Both the position numbers and the translations under genes were made by a program. A stretch of DNA of 64,000 nucleotides. Source: Novosphingobium sp. Its GTDB lineage: Bacteria > Pseudomonadota > Alphaproteobacteria > Sphingomonadales > Sphingomonadaceae. The notes below the pieces were generated by a model. The model was not told where the DNA came from. It saw only the letters and a program-made list of their open reading frames with translations, and did not search any database. Where the stretch lies: positions 186,001-250,000 of the forward strand of contig NZ_JADZAT010000032.1 of the NCBI RefSeq assembly GCF_020852455.1. The letters run 5' to 3'. Below are positions 37,515 through 45,929 of the stretch, in pieces; positions within the stretch are counted from its first letter, which is position 1; each line of letters opens with the position of its first letter.

Positions 37515-38258
37515 TTACGATCCACGGGCCTTGGCCAGCGCCTTGGCCAGCGCGTCGCGGCCCACGGCGCCGACGATCAGTTCGTCGCCCACCACCCAGG
37601 CCGGGGTGCCATCGACCCCCAGCTTGCGGGCCATGCCGACATTGGCCTCTATTTCGGCAGTCACGCGCGGGTCTGCCGCAAATTTGCGGGCCCGTTCCAG
37701 ATCGAGCCCGGCTGCGCGCGCGGCGCCCTCGATGCTGGCCATGTCGGTGCGCCCGGCCGCGAACATCGCCTTGTGGAATGCCGGATACTTTCCCTGCTCG
37801 GCCGCTGCCAGACCCCAGCGCGCGGCATCGGGGCTGGTCGGGGCAATAATCGGCAGTTCGCGGATCACCACCTTGAGATCAGGATTGGCCGCCACCAGCG
37901 CTTCGACATCGGCGGCGCTGCCCCGGCAATAGGTGCAGGCAAAGTCGGTGAATTCGACCAGCGTTACGGTACCATTGGGATTACCCAGAACCGCGCCCGG
38001 AAAGGGCTGGGCGACCTTGTCGCCCAGTTCCGCCAGCTGCTTTTCGCCGCCCTGGTTCTTGAGCTTGTCAGCCGCCTCGACCAGCACTTCGGGGTGTTCG
38101 ACAATATAGGCGTGGACCCGGCTGCCGAATTCGGCATCGTCGATCGCGCCGCCACCGCGCCGGCTTTCCAGCGTCCAGCCGACCGCCCCGCCAACCAGCA
38201 GCAGCGCGATGCCGGCCAGCGCCAGCAGGAAGTTCGAACGGGATGCAGGATTGGCCAT
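37515..38258 (-). CDS. DsbA-family thiol:disulfide oxidoreductase
   Basis: 247-aa protein anchored by an N-terminal membrane segment (FLLALAGIALLLVGGAVGW). The thioredoxin-fold DSBA domain has active site CTYC in VEFTDFACTYCRGSAADVEAL, and the cis-Pro region in LGVDGTPAWVVGDELIVG. The acidic helical insert is present. It likely makes or isomerises disulfides in the periplasm. It is 12 bp after the M48 protease gene on the same strand; the M48-DsbA-like pairing suggests a shared envelope quality-control role. Confidence 0.9.
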   Translation of the reverse strand: MANPASRSNFLLALAGIALLLVGGAVGWTLESRRGGGAIDDAEFGSRVHAYIVEHPEVLVEAADKLKNQGGEKQLAELGDKVAQPFPGAVLGNPNGTVTLVEFTDFACTYCRGSAADVEALVAANPDLKVVIRELPIIAPTSPDAARWGLAAAEQGKYPAFHKAMFAAGRTDMASIEGAARAAGLDLERARKFAADPRVTAEIEANVGMARKLGVDGTPAWVVGDELIVGAVGRDALAKALAKARGS

Positions 38259-38270
38259 AGGGCCTTGTCG

Positions 38271-39653
38271 CTACCTGCGTTTCTTCATCTGTTCAATCGC
38301 CGCACGCGATTGCATGGCGATATCCTGCGCGCGCAGCCAGTCGGCCGAACCCTTGGGCAGGCCGGCCTCGGCAGCTTGCGCGCTTTGCAGCGCCTGGAAG
38401 TAGTTCAGTTGCAGCACCTGCTGTTCGGCCGCAGCCAGCCGCGCCCGCGGCATGTCACCCTGCTGGCCATAGATCACCCCCAGCTCGTACCAGGCAAACG
38501 GGTTCTCACGGTCGCGCGCAACCGCTGCCTTCAGCACGCGCTGGGCTTCAGGCAGGTTGGCGGCGTCTTCGGTTGCAACCAGCGCGTGGCCGAACAGCGT
38601 GGCGATCAGCGGGTGATGCCCGGTCAGCTCGGTCGCGCGGCGCAGCGGCGCGAGCGCCTCCCTGGGCCGCCCGGATTCGAGCAGGACCTGGCCTTTCAGT
38701 TCAAGGAAGAACGGGTCGTCGGGTTCCAGCGCCAGCAGGGCATCAATTTCACTCAGCGCGCGATCGAGGTAGGCTTCCTTGTGCCAGGCATAGGCCCGGG
38801 CATAGTGCGCGGGGATCGAGGTGTCGCTGGGCGGATAGGCGCGCAGCGTGCGCTCCGGCTCCTCGGTATAGCCCAGCAGCTTGGCCTTGACCCGCTTGAA
38901 CCGCGCTTCAAGTGCAGGGCTGGGCGGTTTGGTCCAGGCCGGATCGACCTGGTAGGTCTCCTGCAGGGTGGCGATCCGGTCGCCGGTCATCGGGTGCGTC
39001 GAATAGAACTCGCTGTCCAAGTTGCGGGTGAAGCCGTGCCGCATTTCCAGGTTTTGCAGCTTCTTGAAGAAGGCAATCGATCCCCGGCCGGAAATCCCGG
39101 CCTTGGACAGGAACTGCGCTCCGGCGGCGTCGGCGGCTGATTCCTGCGTGCGGTTGAACGCAAGATACTTGCCCAGTGCGGCCTGCTGCCCGGCCATCAA
39201 CACGCCCATCGCCGCGTCGCCCGATCCGGCTGCAGCAGCTAGTCCGCCCAGCAACAGCGAGAGGATGGTGATCCCGGTTGCGGCCTTGCCGCCGCCGTCG
39301 CTGATTACGTGGCCCCCGGTGATATGGCCCAGTTCGTGGGCAATCACGCCCTGCACCTCTTCGGCGCTGTCGGCGGCCTGGATCAGCCCGGCATGGAGGA
39401 ACACGATCTGGCCGCCCGCAACGAAGGCATTGATCGAATTGTCACCGACCAGCACCACCTCGACATTGCGCGGATCAAGCCCGGCGGCGCTGATCAGCGG
39501 CGTGGCCATGTCGCGGAACAGCAGTTCGGTCTCGGCATCGCGCAGCACCGATTGGGCCAGGGCCGGCTGGGCGCTGAGTGTGAAGATCAGCAGCGCGGCA
39601 AGGCAGCGCGAAAGCAGGCTCCGGAACGTGCGCATCGTGGACAGACCTATCAT
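38271..39653 (-). CDS. M48-family metalloprotease with TPR domain (BepA-like)
   Basis: 460-aa exported protein (signal ...CLAALLIFTLSAQPALA). The zinc-protease motif HELGH lies in VIAHELGHITGGH, with downstream Glu in RTQESAADAAGAQFL. TPR repeats fill the C-terminal half. The architecture is that of BepA (YfgC), a periplasmic protease/chaperone for outer-membrane protein assembly. I start at ATG 39653, which overlaps the hydrolase stop (ATGA); ATG 39635 is another option. Confidence 0.92.
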   Translation of the reverse strand: MIGLSTMRTFRSLLSRCLAALLIFTLSAQPALAQSVLRDAETELLFRDMATPLISAAGLDPRNVEVVLVGDNSINAFVAGGQIVFLHAGLIQAADSAEEVQGVIAHELGHITGGHVISDGGGKAATGITILSLLLGGLAAAAGSGDAAMGVLMAGQQAALGKYLAFNRTQESAADAAGAQFLSKAGISGRGSIAFFKKLQNLEMRHGFTRNLDSEFYSTHPMTGDRIATLQETYQVDPAWTKPPSPALEARFKRVKAKLLGYTEEPERTLRAYPPSDTSIPAHYARAYAWHKEAYLDRALSEIDALLALEPDDPFFLELKGQVLLESGRPREALAPLRRATELTGHHPLIATLFGHALVATEDAANLPEAQRVLKAAVARDRENPFAWYELGVIYGQQGDMPRARLAAAEQQVLQLNYFQALQSAQAAEAGLPKGSADWLRAQDIAMQSRAAIEQMKKRR

Positions 39654-40603
39654 GGTGCCGGCTGAACCGTGGCTGAAGGGCGGCACTGCGCGGCCAGGAA
39701 CTTGAGCACCGGATCGAGCACCCGCCGGTCGCGGCTGAACGGGGCCGCCAGTTTCATCACCGTGCCCGAATGATCCACGCCTTCCAGCACGATCGGTCGG
39801 GTCGGCGCTCCCGCTGCGCTCAGCGCGCGCGCCAGGGCATCGGAATTGATGGGCTTGACGGTCGTGTCGGCATCGCCGGTGATCAGCAGCATATGCGGGG
39901 CATCGCCGCGCACGAAATGGATCGGCTGGGTCAGGGCCGGATCGGGCACATGGCCAAAGGCATTGCGCGCCGAATCCGAAGTAAAGGGATGAAAATCATA
40001 GGGTCCCGACAGTCCGATCACGCCCTTGATGAAGCCGTCCGGCACTCCGACCCGGCCCAGCCATTGCCGCTCCAGCGCCAGCATGACCGCGTTGTAGGCC
40101 CCGGCCGAATGCCCCATCACCACCACGCGCGCAGGATCGCCCCCGTACCGCGCGATCGTGTCATGGGTCCAGGCCAGCGCCAGCGCGCTGTCTTCCAGCA
40201 TCGCGGGATAGCGACCGTCCGGACCCAGCCGGTACCCGACCAGCACCACCACATAACCTTCGCGGGCCAGGGTGCGCCCGACGAAGCGATAGTCCCCGGG
40301 CGTGCCCGAATGCCAGCCGCCGCCGTGGATAAAGACCACCACCGGACGTGGCCGCTCAGCCGGGGTATCGGGGACCAGCACTTCGATCTTCTGTTCAGCA
40401 AGCGGACCATAGCGGCCATCGGCCAGCGTCAGGGCATAGCCGGAATTGCCGCCGAACTGGCGATCACCCCAGTCGAGCAGCGCCACGGCGTTGTTTGCCA
40501 GTGCCCAGCGCCAGACCCCGAAGCCAGCCAGGGCCAAGACCGCCAGGCCAATCAGAACCCAACCCATCCTGCCAATCCGCCTCTTTACCGCCACGCCAGC
40601 CAT
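39650..40603 (-). CDS. Alpha/beta-hydrolase (BD-FAE/carboxylesterase-like)
   Basis: 317-aa hydrolase with an N-terminal membrane segment (VLIGLAVLALAGFGVW), so likely periplasm-facing. The oxyanion motif is HGGGW in VVFIHGGGWHSGTPGDY. The nucleophile Ser is in VVMGHSAGAYNAVM, the acid Asp in LLITGDADTTVKP, and the catalytic His in VLEGVDHSGTVMK. It belongs to the hormone-sensitive-lipase/BD-FAE esterase group. Substrate unknown. It leads the M48 and DsbA-like genes in an apparent operon. Confidence 0.88.
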   Translation of the reverse strand: MAGVAVKRRIGRMGWVLIGLAVLALAGFGVWRWALANNAVALLDWGDRQFGGNSGYALTLADGRYGPLAEQKIEVLVPDTPAERPRPVVVFIHGGGWHSGTPGDYRFVGRTLAREGYVVVLVGYRLGPDGRYPAMLEDSALALAWTHDTIARYGGDPARVVVMGHSAGAYNAVMLALERQWLGRVGVPDGFIKGVIGLSGPYDFHPFTSDSARNAFGHVPDPALTQPIHFVRGDAPHMLLITGDADTTVKPINSDALARALSAAGAPTRPIVLEGVDHSGTVMKLAAPFSRDRRVLDPVLKFLAAQCRPSATVQPAP

Positions 40604-40678
40604 CCGGCCTGATTAGCGCAAAAACAAAAGGGCGCCATGCCTTTCGGCAGGCGCCCCAGGTGGGAGAGGACTGTGAAT

Positions 40679-42229
40679 CTAGACCAGTTTGCGTGCCGCG
40701 CGTTCAAGCAGCGGGACATCGTCGGCCACTTCGCCCAGCAGCACGACTTCGCCAGTGGGAAGTCGCCGGGCGACCAGCAGCGTGAATTCGCTGCCTTCGG
40801 CGGCCACCGCATCAAGCGGCTGGTAATCGAGCTTGCGCAGCTTGCGGGCCAGCGCCTCGCGCGGGGTATCGCGCAGTTCGGCGGGCTTGCCGCTTTCAAC
40901 TTTCTTGAGCCGGCGTTCTTCGGCCACGACACCTTTGAGGCCGCCAGGCGCCGCACGAAGGTAATCCGCCAGCTTGCCGCGCGCCAGGCCCATGCGCTTG
41001 GCATGGCCCAGGGCAGAGGCATATTCGGTCAGACGGGTCTTGTCGTATTCAGCGCCGAACACCAGCTTGACCACCGGGGTCATCGGCGCGCGATCCTGCA
41101 CGGTCAGGCCCGAATCGACGACCAGTTCGGAAAATTCCTCGGGCGAGTCTTCGGCGGCCAGGGCAAAGTCATAGGCACGGCCGATCGCGGCATAAAGCGC
41201 GTGGCGGGTGCGATCCTCGCTGCCGCGCGCAGCTTCGGCCAGTTCGCGGGCCGAGGCCAGCCAGTCAGCCAGTTCCATGTCGGCATCGGCCGGAACCGCC
41301 AAGGCCAGATCATATTCGTCACCGGCGTCGCCCAGTTCGTCGGCGCTGCCCAGCTCAAGCACTTCGTCAAGGTCGAACACGCCATCGTCCGGCGCTGCAT
41401 CGCTGCCGAAAGCGGGCTCAGGCATGACATCGTCCGCCTCCAGCACTTCCTGCAGTGTGGAAAGGTCCAGCACGCCAGCAAAATTGTCAGCCTCTGCTTC
41501 AAACCCAGGTTCGGCCTCGGCTTCGATTTCGTCATCCAGCTCGTACGGGTCTTCCAGCTCAAGCACATCGCCCGGGCCATCGGCCCAGTCGGTCATCGGC
41601 AGATCAGCGTGCGGTGCGGCAGGACTGTTGAGGTCAAGCGCCTGGTCGATTTCGTGCAGCAGATTGTCGGTGGTCTGCTGGTCGGCCAGTTCCTTCCAGT
41701 TGATCACGCCATAGATGAAGTCGATCGTATCGTCGTCGCTCGAGAACGGCAGCAGGATCCCGCGATAGAGGATGGTGCACTCGCGCTGGTTGACGAATTC
41801 GGCCTCGAACCCGATCGGCGCCTGGTTGGCCAGGATCTGCATGTAATGGTCGGTGATTCGCGACAGCAACGAGCGCGCGGGAACATCGGCCAGGGTCTGG
41901 ATTATGGCTTCGGTGCCGCATTCCTCGGCCAGCATGTCACCCAGGTACTGGATCGTCGGATTTTCGATCCCGCCGGTGAAATCAAGCAGCACGCTGAACG
42001 GCCCGAAATCGGGCAGGGCTGCCGGATCGAGATCTTCGATCGAGGGGAAATTGCGATTGTCGAGCAGGCTGGCCCAATGGTTGTAGGCACGCACCTGCAT
42101 GCGCCGCTCGTCCTGCCCGACCGGGCTGGGCGGCGGCTCGGGTGCGCGCTCTTCTTCGCCAAATCCGACTTCGGGCCAGTCGTCGCCATGATTGGCGTCG
42201 TCGGTAAATTGGCCGCGATAAGTATCCAT
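40679..42229 (-). CDS. PAS-like domain protein with acidic linker
   Basis: 516-aa cytosolic protein. Residues ~45-190 look like a PAS-family sensory domain (NHWASLLDNRNFPSIEDLDPAALPDFGPFSVLLDFTGG...IQYLGDMLAEEC...). A long Asp/Glu-rich linker (~220-340) follows, then a helical C-terminal domain (ALYAAIGRAYDFALAAEDSPEEFSELV...RAAPGGLKGVVAEERRL). The start MDTYRGQF is preceded by GGGGAA. Sphingomonads carry this as a conserved protein of unknown function; no kinase or output domain is recognisable. The gene stands alone. Confidence 0.75.
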   Translation of the reverse strand: MDTYRGQFTDDANHGDDWPEVGFGEEERAPEPPPSPVGQDERRMQVRAYNHWASLLDNRNFPSIEDLDPAALPDFGPFSVLLDFTGGIENPTIQYLGDMLAEECGTEAIIQTLADVPARSLLSRITDHYMQILANQAPIGFEAEFVNQRECTILYRGILLPFSSDDDTIDFIYGVINWKELADQQTTDNLLHEIDQALDLNSPAAPHADLPMTDWADGPGDVLELEDPYELDDEIEAEAEPGFEAEADNFAGVLDLSTLQEVLEADDVMPEPAFGSDAAPDDGVFDLDEVLELGSADELGDAGDEYDLALAVPADADMELADWLASARELAEAARGSEDRTRHALYAAIGRAYDFALAAEDSPEEFSELVVDSGLTVQDRAPMTPVVKLVFGAEYDKTRLTEYASALGHAKRMGLARGKLADYLRAAPGGLKGVVAEERRLKKVESGKPAELRDTPREALARKLRKLDYQPLDAVAAEGSEFTLLVARRLPTGEVVLLGEVADDVPLLERAARKLV

Positions 42230-42263
42230 GTGGTTTCCCCGGTGTCCCTTACCGGGCACTTCT

Positions 42264-42298
42264 GGCGCAACATGGTAAATTAACCGTTAAGTTGCGCC
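42264..42298. promoter_or_regulatory. Inverted repeat with internal TTAACCGTTAA upstream of the PAS-like gene
   Basis: Arms GGCGCAAC (42264-42271) and GTTGCGCC (42291-42298) enclose TTAACCGTTAA (42280-42290), about 35-70 bp upstream of the PAS-like gene start. It could be an operator, or a hairpin at the end of mmcB (no T tract). The regulator is unknown. Confidence 0.4.
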
Positions 42299-42311
42299 GG
42301 ACTTTGCGCGA

Positions 42312-42806
42312 CTATCCGCCCCAGCCATCGATCCGCGGGTCGATCAGCCCCAGCTGCCGGCGCAGTGCGGCGCGGGCCAGGCGCTCGGTCTCAACCTTGC
42401 GGCGCGCGGCGGCCAGGGGAACGGTGGCGGCGGGGCGCAAAATCTCGGCATCATAGCCATCGGCCACGATCAGTCCGCACCGTTCGGGCCGGAATGCCGG
42501 GTCAGCCATGCAGGCGCGATCGAGATGCGGCGCCAGGCCCCAATAGAACCGGTCACAATAGTCAAGGTAATCGGGCCATTTGGCATCGCCCAACAGATCG
42601 GCCCGGGCCACCTTGATCTCTACGATCACCAGCTGGCCTTTGGCATCGATCCCCATCAGGTCGGCGCGCCTGCCATTGCGCAGCGGCATTTCCGCCAGGC
42701 ACCAGATATCGTTGCGGGCAAACAGCCGGCAGATCCCGCGCGCCACCGCCTGGGCGGCCTTGAGGTCATCGGAATCGGGCGGGGAGTGGGGTTCGGGCAT
42801 GGCCAA
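42312..42806 (-). CDS. mmcB: MmcB-family DNA repair protein
   Basis: 164-aa protein of the MmcB/DUF1821-like family, with a PD-(D/E)xK-type core: LAEMPLRNGRRADLMGIDAKGQLVIVEIKVARADLLGDAKWPDYLDYCDRFYW, giving the RADL and EIK catalytic elements. In Caulobacter MmcB is needed for resistance to mitomycin C crosslinks and is under the SOS response. No clear LexA box is seen in the 47 bp upstream of its start. Stands alone. Confidence 0.85.
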   Translation of the reverse strand: MAMPEPHSPPDSDDLKAAQAVARGICRLFARNDIWCLAEMPLRNGRRADLMGIDAKGQLVIVEIKVARADLLGDAKWPDYLDYCDRFYWGLAPHLDRACMADPAFRPERCGLIVADGYDAEILRPAATVPLAAARRKVETERLARAALRRQLGLIDPRIDGWGG

Positions 42807-42853
42807 ACCCTAGAACATAATGGCAACTTTGCAAGCGGGCGTCGCGCCCGGCG

Positions 42854-43276
42854 TTACATGAAGCGGCGCGGGGCCGGGCTGCCGGGCGGCGGGACCAGTG
42901 CCAGCAATGCCGAGCGTGCAGCATGAAATTCCTGCCACAGCGCCAGGGCGGGAACCGCCGGGTTGGCGCCGCGGGCATTGACCGCCATCAGCGCGGCCAG
43001 TCCCGGTTCCATGATCGCGCTCAGATCGTCGATCCCGCGTTCGGCGGCATCACGGCGCCAGCCGCCGACATCGCGCATCACCGCCGGGAAATTGCGCACT
43101 TCCGGGCGCATCGCCTCGGCCGCCATCCCGGCCAGCATGCCGACGACACTGACCGCGTCGTGCAGCGCCGACCATTTCATGCTCATGGCCGAAGCCGAAG
43201 CCTGGCCGAACTCGGGGCGACCCGAAGTGGGAAGGACGCCGGTGCCAGGCTGGGAAAAGGAAGTGTGCGCGTTCAT
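42854..43276 (-). CDS. Hypothetical protein
   Basis: 140-aa protein with no recognisable motif. It is Ala/Met-rich and helical (MKWSALHDAVSVVGMLAGMAAEAMRPEVRNFPAVMRD...). Pro-rich C-terminus PPPGSPAPRRFM. I start at MNAHTSFSQPG; an ATG four codons upstream is also possible. It lies just before the tRNA-Arg gene on the opposite strand. Sphingomonads often carry such a protein; no function known. Confidence 0.65.
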   Translation of the reverse strand: MNAHTSFSQPGTGVLPTSGRPEFGQASASAMSMKWSALHDAVSVVGMLAGMAAEAMRPEVRNFPAVMRDVGGWRRDAAERGIDDLSAIMEPGLAALMAVNARGANPAVPALALWQEFHAARSALLALVPPPGSPAPRRFM

Positions 43277-43381
43277 GGACCGGTCCATAGCCCGGTTTCG
43301 CTTGCCAAATTGCTAACTCGAAGCGCCGCTTTCAAAAGTCTCTGGCGCAAAGCGCAACACGCTGCTAACCGCCGCTGCCAC

Positions 43382-43458
43382 GCACCCGTAGCTCAGCTGG
43401 ATAGAGCGTTGCCCTCCGAAGGCAGAGGCCACAGGTTCGAATCCTGTCGGGTGCGCCA
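43382..43458 (+). tRNA. tRNA-Arg (CCG)
   Basis: 77-nt cloverleaf with genomic CCA. The acceptor stem pairs GCACCCG with CGGGTGC, the anticodon loop CTCCGAA gives anticodon CCG, and the T arm has ACAGGTTCGAATCCTGT. The 3' 47 bp (43412-43458) are the insertion target of the island that follows and are repeated at 45780-45826. Confidence 0.96.
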
Positions 43459-43464
43459 TTTTCT

Positions 43465-43490
43465 CTCAATAAATTCATGTATTTATTGAG
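43465..43490. terminator. Hairpin after tRNA-Arg
   Basis: Perfect 10-bp stem CTCAATAAAT / ATTTATTGAG with a 6-nt loop, 7 nt after the tRNA CCA. AT-rich, unlike host terminators, so likely brought by the island. Confidence 0.55.
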
Positions 43491-43502
43491 GGGCATGGCC
43501 CA

Positions 43503-43528
43503 AAAAATCGGAAAATTCGCCGATTTTT
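43503..43528. terminator. Bidirectional-type terminator in the island
   Basis: Perfect 9-bp stem AAAAATCGG / CCGATTTTT. A and T runs on both sides would allow use in either direction. Confidence 0.65.
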
Positions 43529-43607
43529 GCTATTCACAAATCATTGACAAAATCGGTTGGCGACGAATCGCATCGACATTATTGGTTATGTCGATGGAGG
43601 TGCCGTG

Positions 43608-43949
43608 GTGACGACCGAATCCGAAGGCTACATCGACCTCGGCAGAGAAGGCCGGGTCGTTCTTTACAAGCGGCAGCACCTCAAGAATCCTAAGTGGCAA
43701 GCCCGGATCAGCGTTCCTAACGCAACCGGCTACAAGGTCATTTCCACCAAGCTTTCCGATTTTGAAGAGGCCAAACGCTTTGCCCTGAACCTCTACGATG
43801 ACCTCTACATGCAGGTAAAAGCAGGGGGACCGCTCAACACGAAGAGCTTCAAGCAGGTCTATGAAGAGTGGAAGGCCTACGTCAAAGTTCATGGCCGCAC
43901 CCGCCGGGACGGAACGTGGGACACCACTATCGAGCGGATCGACAGCTAA
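43608..43949 (+). pseudogene. Truncated tyrosine-type integrase (N-terminal fragment)
   Basis: Only ~113 residues remain of a phage-type tyrosine recombinase, normally ~400 aa. The N-terminal part looks like a SAM-like/arm-binding domain (LGREGRVVLYKRQHLKNPKWQARISVPNATGYKVISTKLSDFEEAKRFALNLYDDLYMQVKAGGPLNTKSFKQVYEEWKAYVKVHGRTRRDGTWDTTIERIDS), and the catalytic R..HxxR..Y domain is gone. The GTG at 43608 follows GGAGG by 7 nt. The frame then runs straight into unrelated sequence, which marks a deletion junction near 43945-43955. It once presumably drove integration at the adjacent tRNA-Arg. Confidence 0.75.
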
Positions 43950-43950
43950 C

Positions 43951-44286
43951 AGCAATGGTGCAGACGGCGGTTGGCACATGGGCAAGAAGCACGAGGGGCT
44001 AACGAGTGACTCTCTGTTCTATTGCTTCGTCGACTTTGCCATAGGTCGGGACTGCCATTCATTCACGTATGTTGTCCCAGCCAAAGTCGTGGCTAAGGCG
44101 CTTTCTGATTGTCATCAGGCTTGGCTGTCTCAACCAGGTAAGAGGGGGCAGCAGCGGAAGGACAATGATTTGCGCCGTTTTTTGCCCGATTATAGCCATC
44201 TCGAGATGGGCAAGTATGAAGCTGGGTGGCTTGAGCCATACCGGGAGGCTTGGCATCTATTGCAGTCAGTTGCATTGGGCAGCTGA
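43951..44286 (+). pseudogene. 5'-truncated nuclease-like protein fragment
   Basis: The readable part is the C-terminal ~110 residues, with GGWHMGKKHEGLTSDSLFYCFVDFAIGRDCHSFTYVVPAKVVAKALSDCHQAWL, then NDNDLRRFLPDY and AGWLEPYREAWHLL. I recognise this as the tail of a bacterial family whose N-terminal half carries a restriction-endonuclease-like (PD-(D/E)xK-type) core; here that half is missing. The frame is open upstream only because it is out of frame with the integrase stump. Family name uncertain. Confidence 0.55.
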
Positions 44287-44289
44287 ATC

Positions 44290-44868
44290 ATGCAGTTCCG
44301 CATCTTGACCGCAGCCGTCGTGTTCTTGGGGTCATACCTGCCCTTGAGTTTGATCTTTCTTGCGCAGAGTCTCGAATATGACAAGTTGGATGGGGCCTTC
44401 TGCTGGAACTTGAGTGCTGCCATTTGTGATCTTCCGATCAGATCGCCTATTTTTTCTGTTGCAATGGTTGTGGCCACGCTTTCGTGCTTCATGATCACAA
44501 TCTTGGCTTTGCACCTCATTAGACCCAACCAAACCGTGGATGTCTTGTCTGTAAAATACATCCCGTCCGATCTTATGAACTACACTCTACCTTACATTGT
44601 TTCGTTCATGAGCATTGACTACCAAGATATTGGAAAGTTTGTAGGATTTAGCGTTTTTCTAATTTGGATGTTTTGGATAAGCTATCGATCCGGGCAGATC
44701 ATCATGAATCCGGTCTTGATTGCGCTCGGCTGGAGATTGTACGAAATCGAATTCAAGTTTGCAGGTGGCGAAGCAAAGCATGTTGGACGTGGCCTATCAC
44801 GAGGCCATTTGCAGATCGGGAATGCGCGCCAAGCGACGCTTCAGGACATCCAGATTTTCAAACCATGA
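44290..44868 (+). CDS. kwaA: KwaA-like membrane protein (Kiwa anti-phage system)
   Basis: 192-aa protein with about four hydrophobic segments (near residues 5-26, 53-77, 96-110 and 115-133). The following stretch is QIIMNPVLIALGWRLYEIEFKFAGGEAKHVGRGLSRGHLQIGNARQATLQDIQIFKP. The NP-x-LIALGWRLYE-V/I-E pattern after the last membrane helix matches my memory of KwaA, the membrane sensor of the Kiwa system. KwaA detects phage attack at the envelope and works with KwaB (DUF4868). The next gene is a KwaB-like fragment, which supports the call. Low-GC codon use marks foreign origin. Confidence 0.6.
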   Translation: MQFRILTAAVVFLGSYLPLSLIFLAQSLEYDKLDGAFCWNLSAAICDLPIRSPIFSVAMVVATLSCFMITILALHLIRPNQTVDVLSVKYIPSDLMNYTLPYIVSFMSIDYQDIGKFVGFSVFLIWMFWISYRSGQIIMNPVLIALGWRLYEIEFKFAGGEAKHVGRGLSRGHLQIGNARQATLQDIQIFKP

Positions 44869-44876
44869 GGGCTTAG

Positions 44877-45416
44877 ATGCCGCTACCAGAAAACTTTGCG
44901 AACTTCGATGTGGCCGGAGCCGAGACCGCAGTGTGGGTCTTTCGAAAGTCGGGTGGTCATCGCGGTGCCGCGCCGACTTTCACAGGGCATTGGATCGCTA
45001 TCGATGCAGCACTTGAAGCCGCTGTTAAGGAAGCAATTTCGACCCAACGCGCACGCATTGAAGAAGTGAGCCCATATGGGCTTCTGGCGCAAAACCATGA
45101 GGCGAGCGCCCTTTCCATTGCGGCGGATGAGACCCACGTTCATTTGGTGGCTGCTGCAACTGCGGAACCACTACCGCAGCGGCGTGCAACAAAGTTAGCT
45201 CACCTGCAGAACACATCGTTCTATGTGATCAAACTTTCAGTAGGTGGTGAGACACTTCTTGCGTTTCGGAAGACGGATTCATCTTGGCATACCAAGCGGA
45301 GACGGGCTTCCATTGACGCACTTTTCGGTTCCATATGCGCAATCGCTAGTCGCTGCCACGCCAGATCATCTCTTAGTCGAAGGCAGGAAGGACAAGCCAA
45401 AGTCACTCACCGCTGA
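44877..45416 (+). pseudogene. kwaB: KwaB-like (DUF4868-like) N-terminal fragment, 3'-truncated
   Basis: The first ~145 residues resemble KwaB: EEVSPYGLLAQNHEASALSIAADETHVHLVAAATAEPLPQRRATKLAHLQNTSFYVIKLSVGGETLLAFRKTDSSWHTKRRRASIDALFG. The DETxxHL and FYVIKL..GxxLLAFRKTDxSW blocks are typical of DUF4868. Full KwaB is ~315 aa; here the frame drifts into non-KwaB sequence from about 45310 and stops at 45416. KwaB cleaves or binds invading DNA after KwaA activation, so this copy should be dead. It starts 8 bp after kwaA. Confidence 0.55.
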
Positions 45417-45633
45417 CCAAATTGCGCTGATGCAACGCGAGTCAGAGAGCCTTGATCGGGAAGTGCGGGCCATCGAGCGAACCTATGGGGAAGACCATCT
45501 GGATTTGGTCTTGGCGCTGGGATACGTCTCTAACCTGTTGGGCAATGTTCGCGTGGTCAGGTTCCTTGCGCAGCGTCACGCAACGATTTTGGCTGAATTT
45601 CAGCGCGTCGTGGAGTTTCATCAAGCGGCATGA
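45313..45633 (+). pseudogene. ParB/RepB-like C-terminal fragment
   Basis: In a frame different from the kwaB fragment, the sequence reads LPLTHFSVPYAQSLVAATPDHLLVEGRKDKPKSLTADQIALMQRESESLDREVRAIERTYGEDHLDLVLALGYVSNLLGNVRVVRFLAQRHATILAEFQRVVEF. The YGEDHLDLVLAxGYxxxLLGNxRVVRFLAQ stretch is the C-terminal domain of RepB/ParB plasmid-partition proteins. Its N-terminal DNA-binding half is absent. It is probably the remnant of a different mobile element joined by deletion near 45310. Confidence 0.6.
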
Positions 45634-45779
45634 GGATAGAAATTCCGACGAATTTTGTGAGCGCCACCAACCGTTGAAAATTCAGATTAATTCGTACCTC
45701 GATTATTGACAAAACATCGACAAAAATTCGTGAGCCTAATAAATATATGATATATAATGCGAATTTATGCATATCTTTC

Positions 45780-45826
45780 CCCTCCGAAGGCAAAGGCCAC
45801 AGGTTCGAATCCTGTCGGGTGCGCCA
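45780..45826 (+). repeat. Second copy of tRNA-Arg 3' end (att right)
   Basis: 47-bp match to 43412-43458 with one mismatch (G to A at the 14th base). It holds the anticodon arm 3' side, variable loop, T arm and acceptor 3' side with CCA, but no tRNA 5' half, so it is not a tRNA gene. It is the expected attR of integration into tRNA-Arg. Confidence 0.9.
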
Positions 45827-45864
45827 AAAGGGGCGGTCTTCGCAAGAAGGCCGCCCCTTTTGGC
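45823..45864. terminator. Strong hairpin after att right
   Basis: Perfect 14-bp stem GCCAAAAGGGGCGG / CCGCCCCTTTTGGC, with inner TCTT / AAGA pairing. It overlaps the CCA end of the att copy, as expected for a tRNA terminator carried on integration. Confidence 0.75.
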
Positions 45865-45929
45865 ATATCAGGACGGTTCGGACCCTTCGGAGTCGGAGCG
45901 AAGCGACGACGGCCGAGCGCAGCGAGGCC

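Noticed and set aside
42264..42298. CtrA-type site (TTAACCGTTAA) upstream of the PAS-like gene
   Set aside because: The canonical CtrA site is TTAA-N7-TTAA; spacing here is 3. Kept only as an inverted repeat.
45780..45826. Possible second tRNA-Arg gene
   Set aside because: Only the 3' half is present; the upstream bases do not form an acceptor 5' strand or D arm. It is an att copy.
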